DNA from: Alphaproteobacteria bacterium
Lineage (GTDB): Bacteria; Pseudomonadota; Alphaproteobacteria; ATCC43930; CGMCC-115725
DNA: 64,000 nt
Direction of reading: 5' to 3'
Assembly: GCA_030041335.1 (NCBI GenBank)
Contig: JASHOB010000138.1
Coordinates: 52,077-116,076, forward strand
Part shown: piece by piece, positions 28,986 to 38,139 of the stretch
How the letters are laid out: each line of letters begins with the position of its first letter
How positions within the stretch are numbered: position 1 is the first letter of the stretch
The notes under the pieces: generated by a model
Databases searched by the model: none
Told to the model about the DNA's origin: nothing
Seen by the model: the letters and a program-made list of their open reading frames with translations, nothing else
Translations under genes and position numbers: made by a program

Positions 28986-31517
28986 CTAGGGCGACGATGT
29001 GGAACCGGTCATTCGCGTCTCGGAGGCGCGTCGGTTGACTTCGTTGATGGCGCTCCGCGCGGCGGCAACGCGTTCTATCGCGAGCTTGGCCTCCGGATTT
29101 GCGGTCATGAACCGATCGAAATCCGATTTACGGAGTACGAGAAGTCGGCAGTAGGTCAATGCCACAATGTCGGCGTTGCGCCGCTGACCCGAAAGCAGGG
29201 CCATCTCGCCAAAAAATTCGCCGGTGCCGAGACGCACGCGGGCCTGCGGCAGAATCACCTCCACCGCTCCCGAGCCAATGAAATAGACCGCGCCTCCCAC
29301 ATCACCCTTGCGCACGATCCGCTGGTTCGGTACCGCAAAAAAGGGCCGCAGCAAGCGCGCGACCGCATCCAATTGGCGATCGGACAAGTCCGAGAGGAGG
29401 TCAAGTTTTCGCAGCAAGGCGAAGGTCACCAGGCCAATATCCAAGCGCGGGCGTTTCTCCGGCGCTTGAGCACTCAGTACACTGCGTCTCAAGTCATCGT
29501 AGACTTCGCGGGCGATCAAGCCTTCCGCGAGCAGGCTTTCATAGCGAGCGGCTTCCCGGCGCAAAGCGGCCCGCCGCAACAACAGAGCTTCCAGATCGGT
29601 CGCGTAGATGGGATATTGTAAGCGCAGTGCGCCGAGGGCACTCGAAACCTTTTTTCGTCTCTGGTCGATGATCTCACCGGCGATTTGGCTGATGCGGTTG
29701 CCAAAAATCGGGTCGATGCGCTCGTCGTTGAAGCGCTCAAGGTTTTCCAGCAGGACCCGCGTAATTAACAGCGTCTCCATGCGGTCCGCGAGCTGGTCGG
29801 CAAGAAACCGAATAATCCCCAAGTATCGGTAAAGGAAATACGCGGTTCGAAACGTCAATGCAAACGCAAGCGAATTATCGACCGCCCGGCGGTAGCCCAG
29901 CCGTCCGTCGTCGCGCGCACCCTCGGCGAGCGAGTCCGCGGTGGCGAGAAGTATCTGGACAACGCGGGGAGACGCGGAGTGACCGGCCAGTGTCTCGAGC
30001 ACCAACAAACGCTCCTGGTTGGCCAGCGCCACCAAGGTAACGGCAAGTCTGTCCCGCTCGCTTAGCAACGTTCCCGAAGGAGGGCGCTCGCTTCCGGCAG
30101 CTACCCGTCTTTCATAAGGTGCAACCACCCGTTCGACGGCGGCCGGCGTCAACTCAGGTCCGTGTGCAATCTGTCGCACCGCGTCGGTCACCTCTGCATA
30201 GGCCAGCACCACGAAGTGATCGCGCAGCGCTTGATCGCGCGGCGAGAGCCGATCGAGAGCCAGGATGCCGATGAGCCAGCGCAACGTCGTGGCGTGAATG
30301 AATAACGTATAGAGCACGAACCCGGTCGCCAGCGTGGCAACGAAGCGACGTATATCCGGGCCGATTGCGGTGTCCTCGGTAATCGCCAGCGCAAGAACCA
30401 GCGTCAGGGCACCGCGAAGACCGCCCCAGAAAATTGCCACCTTATAAGAAAGGTTGATCGGTTTTGTGAGCCCGAACCGCTCGAGTGGCGGCATCAGGAC
30501 GAACAGCGAAAAAATGCGAGCCCCAAAAGCCGCAACGATCAGAACCAACAGCAGGACAACATCGGATAATCCGACATTAACGAGGAGGTGCGGCACCAAG
30601 ATTGACGCGAGAATGAAAATCAACGACCGGGCCCAGAACGCGACCTGTTCCCACAATTCAACCAAGAAATCCCAGTGGGCAGGTTCGATCCGCGACCGAC
30701 CGAGTGCACTTAGCGTTGCGCCGGTCGCGAGAACAGCGACAACTCCCGAGACATGCAAGAGGCGCTCTGCCGCAATGAAGACAAGATAAGAAGCGCCCAA
30801 TGTTAGTGACGCTTCAGCAAGCCGGTCGCCCATGACGCGCTGGATGAGCCAGACCAGCACCCGCCCGGTTAGGAGCCCGAAGACGCCCCCACCGACATAG
30901 GAGCTTCCGAACTTGACCAAGCCCGCACCGATGTCGGGCTCGACACCGGCGAGGAGGATAGCCAGTAGCGCGGCAAATAGCGCAATTGCGGTCGCGTCAT
31001 TGAGGAGACTCTCGCCTTCGACCAGGCGCGTCAGCCGGGCAGGGGCGCCGACGTACCCGAAAATCGCAATCACGGCGGCCGGATCCGTGGTCGACACAAT
31101 CGCGCCAAGCAGCAGACATACCGTCAGCGACACCGGTGCCAAGGGCCAAAGGGCCAAGCCGATGATCGCCGTCGTGATGATGGTAACGACGATCGCCAGC
31201 ACCAGAATCGGAGCGGCATCCTCTATGGTCCGTCTCACATCGGTGGCGAGGCCAGCCTCGAACATCAGGACTGGAAGGAAGACATAAATGAAGGTGACTG
31301 GACTCGTCTCGACTTGCGCGATCAGTCGCAGGGAGCCACTCGACGGCCCCATCATCCCGATGTCTTGTAACAGCACTGGAATGCCCCCGATCGCAACCCC
31401 AACCGCGGCCAACAAGACCGAGGGCGGCAACCTCATTCGGATTGCGAGCGGCTGCCCGACGGCAATGACGATCAGCAGACCGGCGACGCTGACCAGAATC
31501 GAGACAACGTCAACCAT
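28986..31517 (-). CDS. CPA1-type Na+/H+ antiporter with C-terminal cyclic-nucleotide-binding domain
   Basis: The 843-residue protein has an N-terminal CPA1 exchanger domain of about 12 helices (residues 5-420). The conserved ion-site sequences are GAIVSTTDPAAVIAIFG and EGESLLNDATAIALF (the Asn-Asp pair). A long cytoplasmic helical region follows (about 425-690). A cyclic-nucleotide-binding domain occupies about 705-820, with the phosphate-binding cassette FGEMALLSGQRRNADIVA including the key Glu and Arg. It should exchange Na+ or K+ for protons across the inner membrane under cNMP control. Ion specificity is not deducible. Two predicted nucleotide cyclases lie 16-34 kb away in the window. Confidence 0.9.
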   Translation of the reverse strand: MVDVVSILVSVAGLLIVIAVGQPLAIRMRLPPSVLLAAVGVAIGGIPVLLQDIGMMGPSSGSLRLIAQVETSPVTFIYVFLPVLMFEAGLATDVRRTIEDAAPILVLAIVVTIITTAIIGLALWPLAPVSLTVCLLLGAIVSTTDPAAVIAIFGYVGAPARLTRLVEGESLLNDATAIALFAALLAILLAGVEPDIGAGLVKFGSSYVGGGVFGLLTGRVLVWLIQRVMGDRLAEASLTLGASYLVFIAAERLLHVSGVVAVLATGATLSALGRSRIEPAHWDFLVELWEQVAFWARSLIFILASILVPHLLVNVGLSDVVLLLVLIVAAFGARIFSLFVLMPPLERFGLTKPINLSYKVAIFWGGLRGALTLVLALAITEDTAIGPDIRRFVATLATGFVLYTLFIHATTLRWLIGILALDRLSPRDQALRDHFVVLAYAEVTDAVRQIAHGPELTPAAVERVVAPYERRVAAGSERPPSGTLLSERDRLAVTLVALANQERLLVLETLAGHSASPRVVQILLATADSLAEGARDDGRLGYRRAVDNSLAFALTFRTAYFLYRYLGIIRFLADQLADRMETLLITRVLLENLERFNDERIDPIFGNRISQIAGEIIDQRRKKVSSALGALRLQYPIYATDLEALLLRRAALRREAARYESLLAEGLIAREVYDDLRRSVLSAQAPEKRPRLDIGLVTFALLRKLDLLSDLSDRQLDAVARLLRPFFAVPNQRIVRKGDVGGAVYFIGSGAVEVILPQARVRLGTGEFFGEMALLSGQRRNADIVALTYCRLLVLRKSDFDRFMTANPEAKLAIERVAAARSAINEVNRRASETRMTGSTSSP

Positions 31518-31921
31518 AGCCTCGCCACGTCAATGAGCTGAATATGCTTGGCGAAAGAGGCATGGGGATCACCGGATCGTAGCGTCATTTTGCCGCTCAT
31601 GGGGGAACTATCGGCATGGTTTTGGCAATTGACCCGGCGGTTTAGGCGCGAATCGTGCGGCTGCAGAGTCGCTGCGTTCGGCAGGTGACTGGCTTGGCGG
31701 AAAGGTACCGTGCGAGTGAGGGCCATCGTGGATGCTGTGATACGGTCGGCAAATCCGCCGTTGCGGAGACCGGCGTAGACCCTCTTGCCCGACTTCCAAT
31801 GAAGGCGGTCCGAGGCGCAATCCCGCTGAGCATGTTTTCTTCGGCTTGACCGGGATCGCGCTCAGGATTGACGGGCCGTGGTATGTATTGATGGCTTGCG
31901 GTTCAATCGTTGAGGGAAGCA
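31518..31921. other. Intergenic region between antiporter and DUF192 genes
   Basis: This 404-bp region separates two divergently transcribed genes and must hold both promoters. Short frames occur on both strands, but none resembles a known protein, and I see no clear regulator palindrome or riboswitch. Confidence 0.4.
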
Positions 31922-32386
31922 ATGCTCCGTCGCAATCTGTTGTTGGTGCTCGCCCTTGCCGGGTTCGCCGTCGCTGGCCACGCCCAGCAACTGCAAACCT
32001 TTGAAAAATCGACCCTGGTGATCGAAACCCGGGCGGGACCGAAACATTTCGACGTCGAATTGGCGGTGACCCCGGCACAGGAGGAACAGGGATTAATGTA
32101 TCGCGAGCATCTCGATCCGGATGCCGGCATGCTGTTCGTCTTCAACGATACAGCGCCCCGCTCCTTTTGGATGAAGAACACGCTGATCCCTCTCGACATG
32201 CTCTTTATCGCGGCTAACGGCCGCATCGTCGACATTCACGAACGAGCGGTACCGTTGTCCGAAGATCTCATCCCTTCGCAGGTGCCCGCCCGTGCGGTGC
32301 TCGAATTGAATGGCGGTACCGTGGCCCGTCTCGGCATTAAGATCGGCGACGTGGTGCGCTACAAGAGCTTTGGCAATGCGAGTTAG
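31922..32386 (+). CDS. DUF192 domain exported protein
   Basis: The 154-residue product has an N-terminal signal peptide (MLRRNLLLVLALAGFAVAGHA, cleavage after GHA). The DUF192 domain follows with the conserved GLMYREHLDPDAGMLFVF, PRSFWMKNTLIPLDMLFI and ARAVLELNGGTVARLGIKIGD. DUF192 proteins are small periplasmic beta-barrel-like proteins of unknown role. ATG 31922 has GAGGGAAG upstream. Its 3' end overlaps the convergent methyltransferase gene by 4 bp. Confidence 0.9.
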   Translation: MLRRNLLLVLALAGFAVAGHAQQLQTFEKSTLVIETRAGPKHFDVELAVTPAQEEQGLMYREHLDPDAGMLFVFNDTAPRSFWMKNTLIPLDMLFIAANGRIVDIHERAVPLSEDLIPSQVPARAVLELNGGTVARLGIKIGDVVRYKSFGNAS

Positions 32387-33030
32387 CGTTTGCGGGCGAG
32401 AGTCAACCCGTCGCCGAGCGGAAGCATGCTGATGTCGACGCGTTCATCTTCCGCAAGCTTGTTGTTGAGGGCACGCAGCGCTCTGGTGTCGGCGCCGCCG
32501 CCGCTCGCCCCAATGACGGCGCCGCCCCAGAGTACGTTGTCGATGGCGATAAGGCCGCCCGCCCGCAACAGCACCAGCGCACGCTCGTAATAGCCGTCAT
32601 ATCCGGTCTTGTCGGCGTCGATCAGCATGAAATCGTACTTGCCCGCGCCGGCTTTGATCAGCGTGTCGAGGGTCGCAAGTGCCGGGCCGAGCCGCAAATC
32701 AATCTTGGCGGCGACGCCGGCCTTCTCCCAGTGACGGCGCGCGGCGGCCGTATATTCCTCGCTGACATCGCAGCAAATGAGTTTGCCATCGTGGGGCAGG
32801 GCTAGTGCGATGGCTAAGCCACTGTAGCCCGTAAATGTACCAACTTCGATGCCGCGCTTGGCGCCCATCAGCCGCAGCATCATCTGCAGCAACTGTGCCG
32901 ATTCCGGCGTGAATTGCATGTTGAAGCGCGGCTTGGTCTCGTTCTCGAGACGCAGGGCTTTCAGCGCCGGCGCCTCGCGCAGCGAATGAACACGAATGTA
33001 ATCTTCAATTCGGTCGGCGGAACTCGGCAT
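32383..33030 (-). CDS. O-methyltransferase, caffeoyl-CoA O-methyltransferase family
   Basis: The 215-residue SAM-dependent enzyme shows motif I GIEVGTFTGYSGLAIALALP, motif II LICCDVSEEYTAAARRHW, the metal-binding FMLIDADKTGYDGYY and IDNVLWGGAVIG. This is the cation-dependent caffeoyl-CoA/catechol methyltransferase class. The acceptor is unknown. Length is normal. It converges on the DUF192 gene. Confidence 0.9.
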   Translation of the reverse strand: MPSSADRIEDYIRVHSLREAPALKALRLENETKPRFNMQFTPESAQLLQMMLRLMGAKRGIEVGTFTGYSGLAIALALPHDGKLICCDVSEEYTAAARRHWEKAGVAAKIDLRLGPALATLDTLIKAGAGKYDFMLIDADKTGYDGYYERALVLLRAGGLIAIDNVLWGGAVIGASGGGADTRALRALNNKLAEDERVDISMLPLGDGLTLARKR

Positions 33031-33135
33031 GGCTTCGGCTCGTTGTCGGTGGCTCGGGAGCCAGAATCGCGCGCTTGCTTGAACTTTTCCAGTGCCCGCG
33101 CGATAAGACTGCCGCTTCGTTTGAGGCGAAGGTTA

Positions 33136-33212
<77 letters not shown>

Positions 33213-33243
33213 TTCGCAACACAGTCTTGCTATGGGAGTGAGA

Positions 33244-33540
33244 ATGGCTCAGGCCCGCATTTATCAACCGGCAAAGACCGCCATGCAGTCGGGCATGGCT
33301 AAAACGCGACGCTGGGTGCTCGACTACGAAATCGCCACGCCCCGTACGCCCGACCCGTTGATGGGATGGAGCAGCGCCGCCGACACGCTAAACCAGATCA
33401 GCCTGCGCTTCGATACCCTGGACGAGGCCGTAGAGTACGCCAGAAAGCACGCTCTCGACTATGTTGTCGCGGAACCGCACAAGCCGAAGTTTAAGCCTAA
33501 ATCTTACGCCGATAATTTCCGTTACGACCGGCCCCGGTGA
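33244..33540 (+). CDS. ETC complex I subunit, NDUFS4-like
   Basis: The 98-residue protein matches the alphaproteobacterial ETC complex I subunit family (NDUFS4/18-kDa-like). It has ARIYQPAKTAMQSGMAKTRRW, DPLMGWSSAADTLNQISLRFDTLDEAVEYARKH and the C-terminal KPKSYADNFRYDRP. In mitochondria the homologue is an accessory subunit of the NADH-binding arm. ATG 33244 follows GGGAGTGAG, and an in-frame ATG at 33232 is the alternative. The gene sits between two tRNA genes, and its presence is a good alphaproteobacterial marker. Confidence 0.93.
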   Translation: MAQARIYQPAKTAMQSGMAKTRRWVLDYEIATPRTPDPLMGWSSAADTLNQISLRFDTLDEAVEYARKHALDYVVAEPHKPKFKPKSYADNFRYDRPR

Positions 33541-33564
33541 GCGGCCGTGATATAAGGGCGTAGC

Positions 33565-33641
33565 GCGCCCTTAGCTCAGCGGATTAGAGCAGCCGCCTTC
33601 TAAGCGGCAGGTCGCTGGTTCGATTCCAGCAGGGCGCGCCA
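33565..33641 (+). tRNA. tRNA-Arg (anticodon TCT)
   Basis: A complete 77-nt cloverleaf is visible. The acceptor GCGCCCT pairs with AGGGCGC. The D arm is GCTCAGCGGATTAGAGC. The anticodon stem GCCGC/GCGGC holds loop CTTCTAA with anticodon TCT. The T arm is GCTGGTTCGATTCCAGC, followed by G and encoded CCA. It reads AGA/AGG. A gene-poor stretch follows its 3' end. Confidence 0.95.
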
Positions 33642-33721
33642 GCCAATCAAATCGTCCAGATCGTCTTGGCGTGGTCGAGCGGGCCGCGAGGGCGAGAAAA
33701 CGGCGCGGCCGCTATGTGTTG

Positions 33722-33745
33722 AACCAGGGGATAAACCAGGGGATA
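33722..33745 (+). repeat. Two tandem copies of a 12-bp unit
   Basis: The unit AACCAGGGGATA occurs twice without a gap, at 33722-33733 and 33734-33745. It lies about 80 bp after tRNA-Arg. No function can be assigned. Confidence 0.7.
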
Positions 33746-33988
33746 GGGTCGCTACGCTGGCGTGATCAACCGTTTTGCCGCGCGGCAACCGAACAGGTTT
33801 GCGCGATCATCCGCCACCCGGCACGCAGGCTGCGCCCGCGGGGACATCGCCCGCGCCATCAGGGAAAGCCCGGTCCAATCCAGGTAAATCCCCGATAGGC
33901 CGCGTCATGGTTCAGGACCTAGCTTTATCACACGCATCGCGCGGACGGCGCGGCGTCACTCCGTCCGTACCCCTGAGTTCCGCGCCGG

Positions 33989-34038
33989 GAGGCCCCGAGT
34001 GTTGTCTCCGAAAGAGCACAATTGGGGCCTCTTTTTTT
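33989..34038 (+). terminator. Rho-independent terminator-like hairpin
   Basis: GAGGCCCC at 33989-33996 is perfectly complementary to GGGGCCTC at 34024-34031, and seven T residues follow (34032-34038). The loop is 27 nt and could hold a smaller structure. This is the clearest intrinsic terminator in the window, yet no obvious gene ends just before it. It may end the tRNA-Arg transcript or an unannotated small RNA. Confidence 0.65.
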
Positions 34039-34530
34039 GGTGTGCCTTATCTCGGTGCACCCGCCCTGAATGGGCTAGCGGCTTTAGGGTATAAGGACCA
34101 GCTCGCCCTCCTTCCGTGGTGGTTGGACCCGAAAGCCTCGGTACTGATCAGCCGAATGGCCGTGCTCCCGCCTGACGTCGCAACTGTTGCTGCTTTATTG
34201 CGGCCAGGGCGCACGACGCTGGTACGGTAACTATATATGGGTGATATTTATTATTGTAATACAACTAAAGCGAGTGACTGGTGGTTGAGAGGGATCTCGC
34301 AAGATCGCCTCTCGCCTCCAGGCATCGTGCCGATAGCCGATTGCAAAGCCCCCGCCTTGGCCTCGGGATAAGCTCACCGTTCCCTGGGCGCAGGCTCTTG
34401 TGGGCCAGGTACGGGTTCGATCGCGTGAAGACACCGGCAGCGGCCATCTTTGCAGCGGGGTTTTTCGGGATCAAGATCGACCCCTTGGCACGGTCCGTGC
34501 TCGCCGACGGAGTACGCGAATTCACGATTT

Positions 34531-34546
34531 AGGGAGGGAGAAAATA
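34531..34546 (+). promoter_or_regulatory. Strong Shine-Dalgarno before an ATA codon (pyc start)
   Basis: AGGGAGGGAG at 34531-34540 is a near-ideal ribosome binding site, followed by AAA and then ATA at 34544-34546. The ATA sits exactly where pyruvate carboxylases of this type have their initiator Met. No ATG, GTG or TTG in the pyc frame occurs between 34403 and this point, so the site decides the probable start. Confidence 0.65.
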
Positions 34547-37500
34547 CCCAATTCGATCAGGCGCCTTCTGGTTGCCAACCGATCGGAAATCGCGATTCGC
34601 GTGTTCCGAGCCGCGACCGAACTCGGCATCGCGACGGTCGCGATCTATGCCGAAGAAGACAAGCTCTCCCTCCATCGCTTTAAGGCGGACGAGGCCTACC
34701 GTATCGGCGCCGGCAAAGGGCCGCTCGAAGCCTATTTGTCGATCGACGAGGTGATCCGCATTGCCCGAGAGGCGAAAGTCGATGCGATCCATCCGGGTTA
34801 CGGCTTCCTCTCGGAAAATCCCGAATTCGCGGAGGCGTGCGGGACCGCCGGCATCAATTTCATCGGCCCGATACCGGCGACGATGCGCATCCTCGGTAAC
34901 AAGCTTGCTGCCCGCGCCCTCGCGCGGTCCGCCGGCGTGCCGGTGGTCCCCGCGAGCGAGGCACTCCCCGACGACGCGGGCCGGATTAGGGCGATCGCCA
35001 CCGACCTCGGATATCCGCTCATGCTCAAGGCGTCGTGGGGCGGCGGCGGGCGCGGAATGCGCATGATCGAGCAGGAAGAGGAATTGATCGATTCCGTCGC
35101 CTCTGCGCGGCGGGAGGCGCGAACCGCTTTCGCCAAGGACGAGGTCTATTTCGAAAAGCTCATCCGGCGCCCGCGCCACGTCGAAGTGCAGCTCCTTGGT
35201 GACAAGCACAACACGGTGGTTCACTTGTTTGAGCGTGATTGCTCGATCCAACGACGCCACCAGAAGATCGTCGAGCGCGCGCCGGCGCCCTATGTCGACG
35301 AGCTCATGCGACAAAATCTATGCGATGCCGCGCTGGCGATCGGCCACGCGACCCGCTATGTCGGGGCCGGCACGGTCGAGTTTCTAATCGATGCCGATAC
35401 CGGCCAATACTATTTCATCGAGGTAAATCCTCGGCTCCAGGTCGAGCATACGGTGACCGAAGTTGTCACCGGCCTCGATATCGTCAAGGCGCAGATTCGT
35501 ATCGCCGAGGGCAAGCGCATCGGTCGCCTTGAGGAAACCGGGATTCCCACCCAGCCCGCGATTCGTCTCAGCGGCCACGCGCTCCAATGCCGCATTACCA
35601 CGGAAAATCCGGAGAACAATTTCATTCCGGATTATGGACGCATAACCGCCTATCGGGGCGCTATGGGTTTCGGCATCCGGGTCGACGGCGGAACAGCCTA
35701 TTCCGGTGCGGTCGTGACGCGCCATTACGACCCGCTCTTGGAGAAGGTAACCGCTTGGGCACCGTCGGCGGAGGAAGCGATCCAGAGAATGGATCGGGCG
35801 CTCCGCGAATACCGCATTCGGGGGGTCGCCAACAATCTCGTGTTCTTGCAAAGCGTGCTGGAGCATCCGCGCTTTCGCGATTGCTCTTACACCACGCGCT
35901 TCATCGATGAGACGCCGGAACTCTTCACCTATGCGCGACGGCGCGACCGTGCCACCAAGCTTCTGACTTGGATTGCCGATGTTACCGTAAACGGTCATCC
36001 CGAGACGCGCGACCGGGCAAAGCCGCCGGCCACCGCCCGTCAGCCCGTAGTCCCTGTTTTCGGCACGCGCCCCGTGCACGGCACGCGTCAAATCTTTACA
36101 GAACTGGGACCGGAAAAGTTTGCTAACTGGATGAGGGAACAAAGACGTGCGCTGATCACCGACACGACCATGCGCGATGCGCACCAATCGCTGCTGGCAA
36201 CCCGCTTCAGGACCTATGATATCGCCGCGGTGGCTCAAGCCTATGCTGCCGGCCTGCCCGACATGTTCTCGCTTGAATGTTGGGGCGGTGCCACCTTCGA
36301 TGTTGCGATGCGTTACCTGTCCGAGGATCCATGGGAACGGTTGGCGCTGATCCGCGAGAAGGTTCCCAACATGCTGATCCAGATGCTGTTGCGAGGCGCC
36401 AACGCCGTTGGCTATACCAACTATCCTGACAACATCGTACGCCTCTTTGTCGCGCAGGCCGCGGATGCCGGCGTCGATCTCTTCCGCATTTTCGATTGCC
36501 TCAACTGGGTCGAGAACATGCGGGTCGCAATCGATGCGGTCGGCGAAAGCGGACGGTTGGCCGAAGGTGCCGTGTGCTACACCGGCGATCTCCTCGACGC
36601 GTCGCGATCGAAATACGATCTTCGATACTATGCGCGGATCGCGAAGGAGATCGAAAAAGCCGGTTGCCATATCCTCGGGATCAAGGACATGGCGGGATTG
36701 CTCAAGCCGGCCGCCGCCCGCGTGTTAGTCAAAGCACTGAAAGATGAAATCGGCATTCCAATCCATTTTCACACCCACGACACCTCGGGTATCTCGGCCG
36801 CGACGGTTCTGAGCGCGATCGATGCTGGCGTCGATGCTGTCGACGCCGCCATCGACGCGATGGCCGGCAACACGTCGCAACCTTGTCTCGGCTCGATTGT
36901 GGACGCCCTCAAAGGTACCGCTCACGATAGCGGTCTCGACTCCGAGATCATTCGCCAGCTTTCTTTCTATTGGGAAGCAGTGCGAACTCAGTATGCCGCT
37001 TTCGAGAGCGACCTTAAGGCGCCTGCGTCCGAAGTCTATCTTCACGAAATGCCCGGCGGGCAATTTACCAATCTGCGCGAGCAGGCGCGCGCCCTCGGCC
37101 TTGAGACGCGCTGGCACGAGGTGGCAAGGGCCTATCGTGCCGCGAACGATCTCTTCGGCGACATTGTCAAGGTGACGCCGTCATCAAAGGTGGTCGGCGA
37201 CCTTGCGCTGATGATGGTCAGTCAGAATCTTTCGCCCGCGGACGTCATCAATCCCGATAAGGATGTGGCCTTTCCAAGTTCGGTGGTCGAGATGCTGCGC
37301 GGCGAATTGGGCCAGCCCGCCAGCGGCTGGCCGCCGGCACTACAGCGCAAGGTGCTGAAGGGGGAGACGCCGATCACGGTTCGGCCCGGCTCGCTGTTGC
37401 CACCTGCCGATCTCGCGGCCGAGCGCACACAAGCGACGAAGAGGATTGGCCGTCACCTGTCTGAAACCGAATTCGCTGCCTATGTCATGTATCCGAAGGT

Positions 37501-37990
37501 CTTTGCCGAATACGCAGCGACGACAAGGAAATATGGTCCGGTCTCGGCGTTGCCGACCCGGGTTTTCTTCTACGGCATGCAGCCAGGCGACGAAATCACG
37601 GTGGAGATCGAGCGCGGCAAATCGCTGGTCGTACTGTTGCAGACCGTGGGCGAGCCCGACGATGAAGGCCAAGTCCGCGTCTTCTTTGAACTAAACGGGC
37701 AACAACGCATCATTCGCGTGCCCGACCGGAAGGCCGCGGCCAAGGTCGTGGTTCGGCAGCGCGCCGACGAAACCAACGAGAATCATATCGCTGCCCCGAT
37801 GCCGGGCGTGATCTCCACGGTCGCGGTGAGGACGGGTCAGACTGTGAAGAACGGGGATGTGCTCTTGACCATCGAGGCGATGAAAATGGAAACGGCGCTA
37901 CGCGCCTCGCGCGATGCCACCATCGAGAATATTCTCGTCGCGCCCGGTAGCCAGATCGATGCGAAAGACCTGCTGGTCGTCCTCGCATAG
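34544..37990 (+). CDS. pyc: Pyruvate carboxylase
   Basis: This biotin enzyme carboxylates pyruvate to oxaloacetate. The 1148-residue product has a complete biotin carboxylase domain (IRRLLVANRSEIAIRVFRAA, LKASWGGGGRGMRM, QRRHQKIVERAP). A carboxyltransferase domain follows (ITDTTMRDAHQSLLATR, LGIKDMAGLLKP with the carboxylated Lys, HFHTHDTSG). A C-terminal biotinyl domain ends it (AAPMPGVISTV, biotin Lys in EAMKMET). The family N-terminus aligns at ATA 34544, behind a strong Shine-Dalgarno. The only conventional in-frame start, GTG 34400, would add 48 residues unlike any carboxylase. The start is therefore either a true ATA, a start-codon mutation or a sequence error. Confidence 0.96.
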   Translation: MPNSIRRLLVANRSEIAIRVFRAATELGIATVAIYAEEDKLSLHRFKADEAYRIGAGKGPLEAYLSIDEVIRIAREAKVDAIHPGYGFLSENPEFAEACGTAGINFIGPIPATMRILGNKLAARALARSAGVPVVPASEALPDDAGRIRAIATDLGYPLMLKASWGGGGRGMRMIEQEEELIDSVASARREARTAFAKDEVYFEKLIRRPRHVEVQLLGDKHNTVVHLFERDCSIQRRHQKIVERAPAPYVDELMRQNLCDAALAIGHATRYVGAGTVEFLIDADTGQYYFIEVNPRLQVEHTVTEVVTGLDIVKAQIRIAEGKRIGRLEETGIPTQPAIRLSGHALQCRITTENPENNFIPDYGRITAYRGAMGFGIRVDGGTAYSGAVVTRHYDPLLEKVTAWAPSAEEAIQRMDRALREYRIRGVANNLVFLQSVLEHPRFRDCSYTTRFIDETPELFTYARRRDRATKLLTWIADVTVNGHPETRDRAKPPATARQPVVPVFGTRPVHGTRQIFTELGPEKFANWMREQRRALITDTTMRDAHQSLLATRFRTYDIAAVAQAYAAGLPDMFSLECWGGATFDVAMRYLSEDPWERLALIREKVPNMLIQMLLRGANAVGYTNYPDNIVRLFVAQAADAGVDLFRIFDCLNWVENMRVAIDAVGESGRLAEGAVCYTGDLLDASRSKYDLRYYARIAKEIEKAGCHILGIKDMAGLLKPAAARVLVKALKDEIGIPIHFHTHDTSGISAATVLSAIDAGVDAVDAAIDAMAGNTSQPCLGSIVDALKGTAHDSGLDSEIIRQLSFYWEAVRTQYAAFESDLKAPASEVYLHEMPGGQFTNLREQARALGLETRWHEVARAYRAANDLFGDIVKVTPSSKVVGDLALMMVSQNLSPADVINPDKDVAFPSSVVEMLRGELGQPASGWPPALQRKVLKGETPITVRPGSLLPPADLAAERTQATKRIGRHLSETEFAAYVMYPKVFAEYAATTRKYGPVSALPTRVFFYGMQPGDEITVEIERGKSLVVLLQTVGEPDDEGQVRVFFELNGQQRIIRVPDRKAAAKVVVRQRADETNENHIAAPMPGVISTVAVRTGQTVKNGDVLLTIEAMKMETALRASRDATIENILVAPGSQIDAKDLLVVLA

Positions 37991-38139
37991 GCCTGCCCAT
38001 ACGCATGAGGAGCGTATTCTGGAAATACGGACCGTGCGGCCGGGCGGCGCGACCAGAGGGAAAGGTACCGAGCGGACCGAGGGGGTAGGGACCGATCGGC
38101 GGGCGTCTCGATGTTTAGTGCCGGCATTTCGCTTAACCG

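Larger units (their letters stand above)
33642..34543. other. Gene-poor stretch downstream of tRNA-Arg
   Basis: About 900 bp separate tRNA-Arg from pyruvate carboxylase with no recognisable gene. Several short frames overlap on both strands. The best looking are a + frame ending at 34230 (GYKDQLALLPWWLDPKASVL near its end) and a - frame at 34265-34525, and neither matches a family I know. The stretch contains a 12-bp tandem repeat, a strong terminator-like hairpin and an AT-rich patch near 34228-34270. It could be a relic of an element integrated at tRNA-Arg, but I see no integrase. Confidence 0.4.

Noticed and set aside
28020..29621. Long + strand frame of 533 codons
   Set aside because: It spans the DUF5996 gene, an intergenic gap and the antiporter C-terminus in antisense, with no recognisable domain.
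33722..33745. CRISPR or att repeat
   Set aside because: There are only two directly abutting 12-bp units, with no spacers and no match to the tRNA-Arg 3' end. No cas genes or integrase are present.
34281..34532. 83-codon + frame just before pyc
   Set aside because: It has no family resemblance and ends in the pyc ribosome binding site. A competing - frame covers the same bases, and codon use gives no support.
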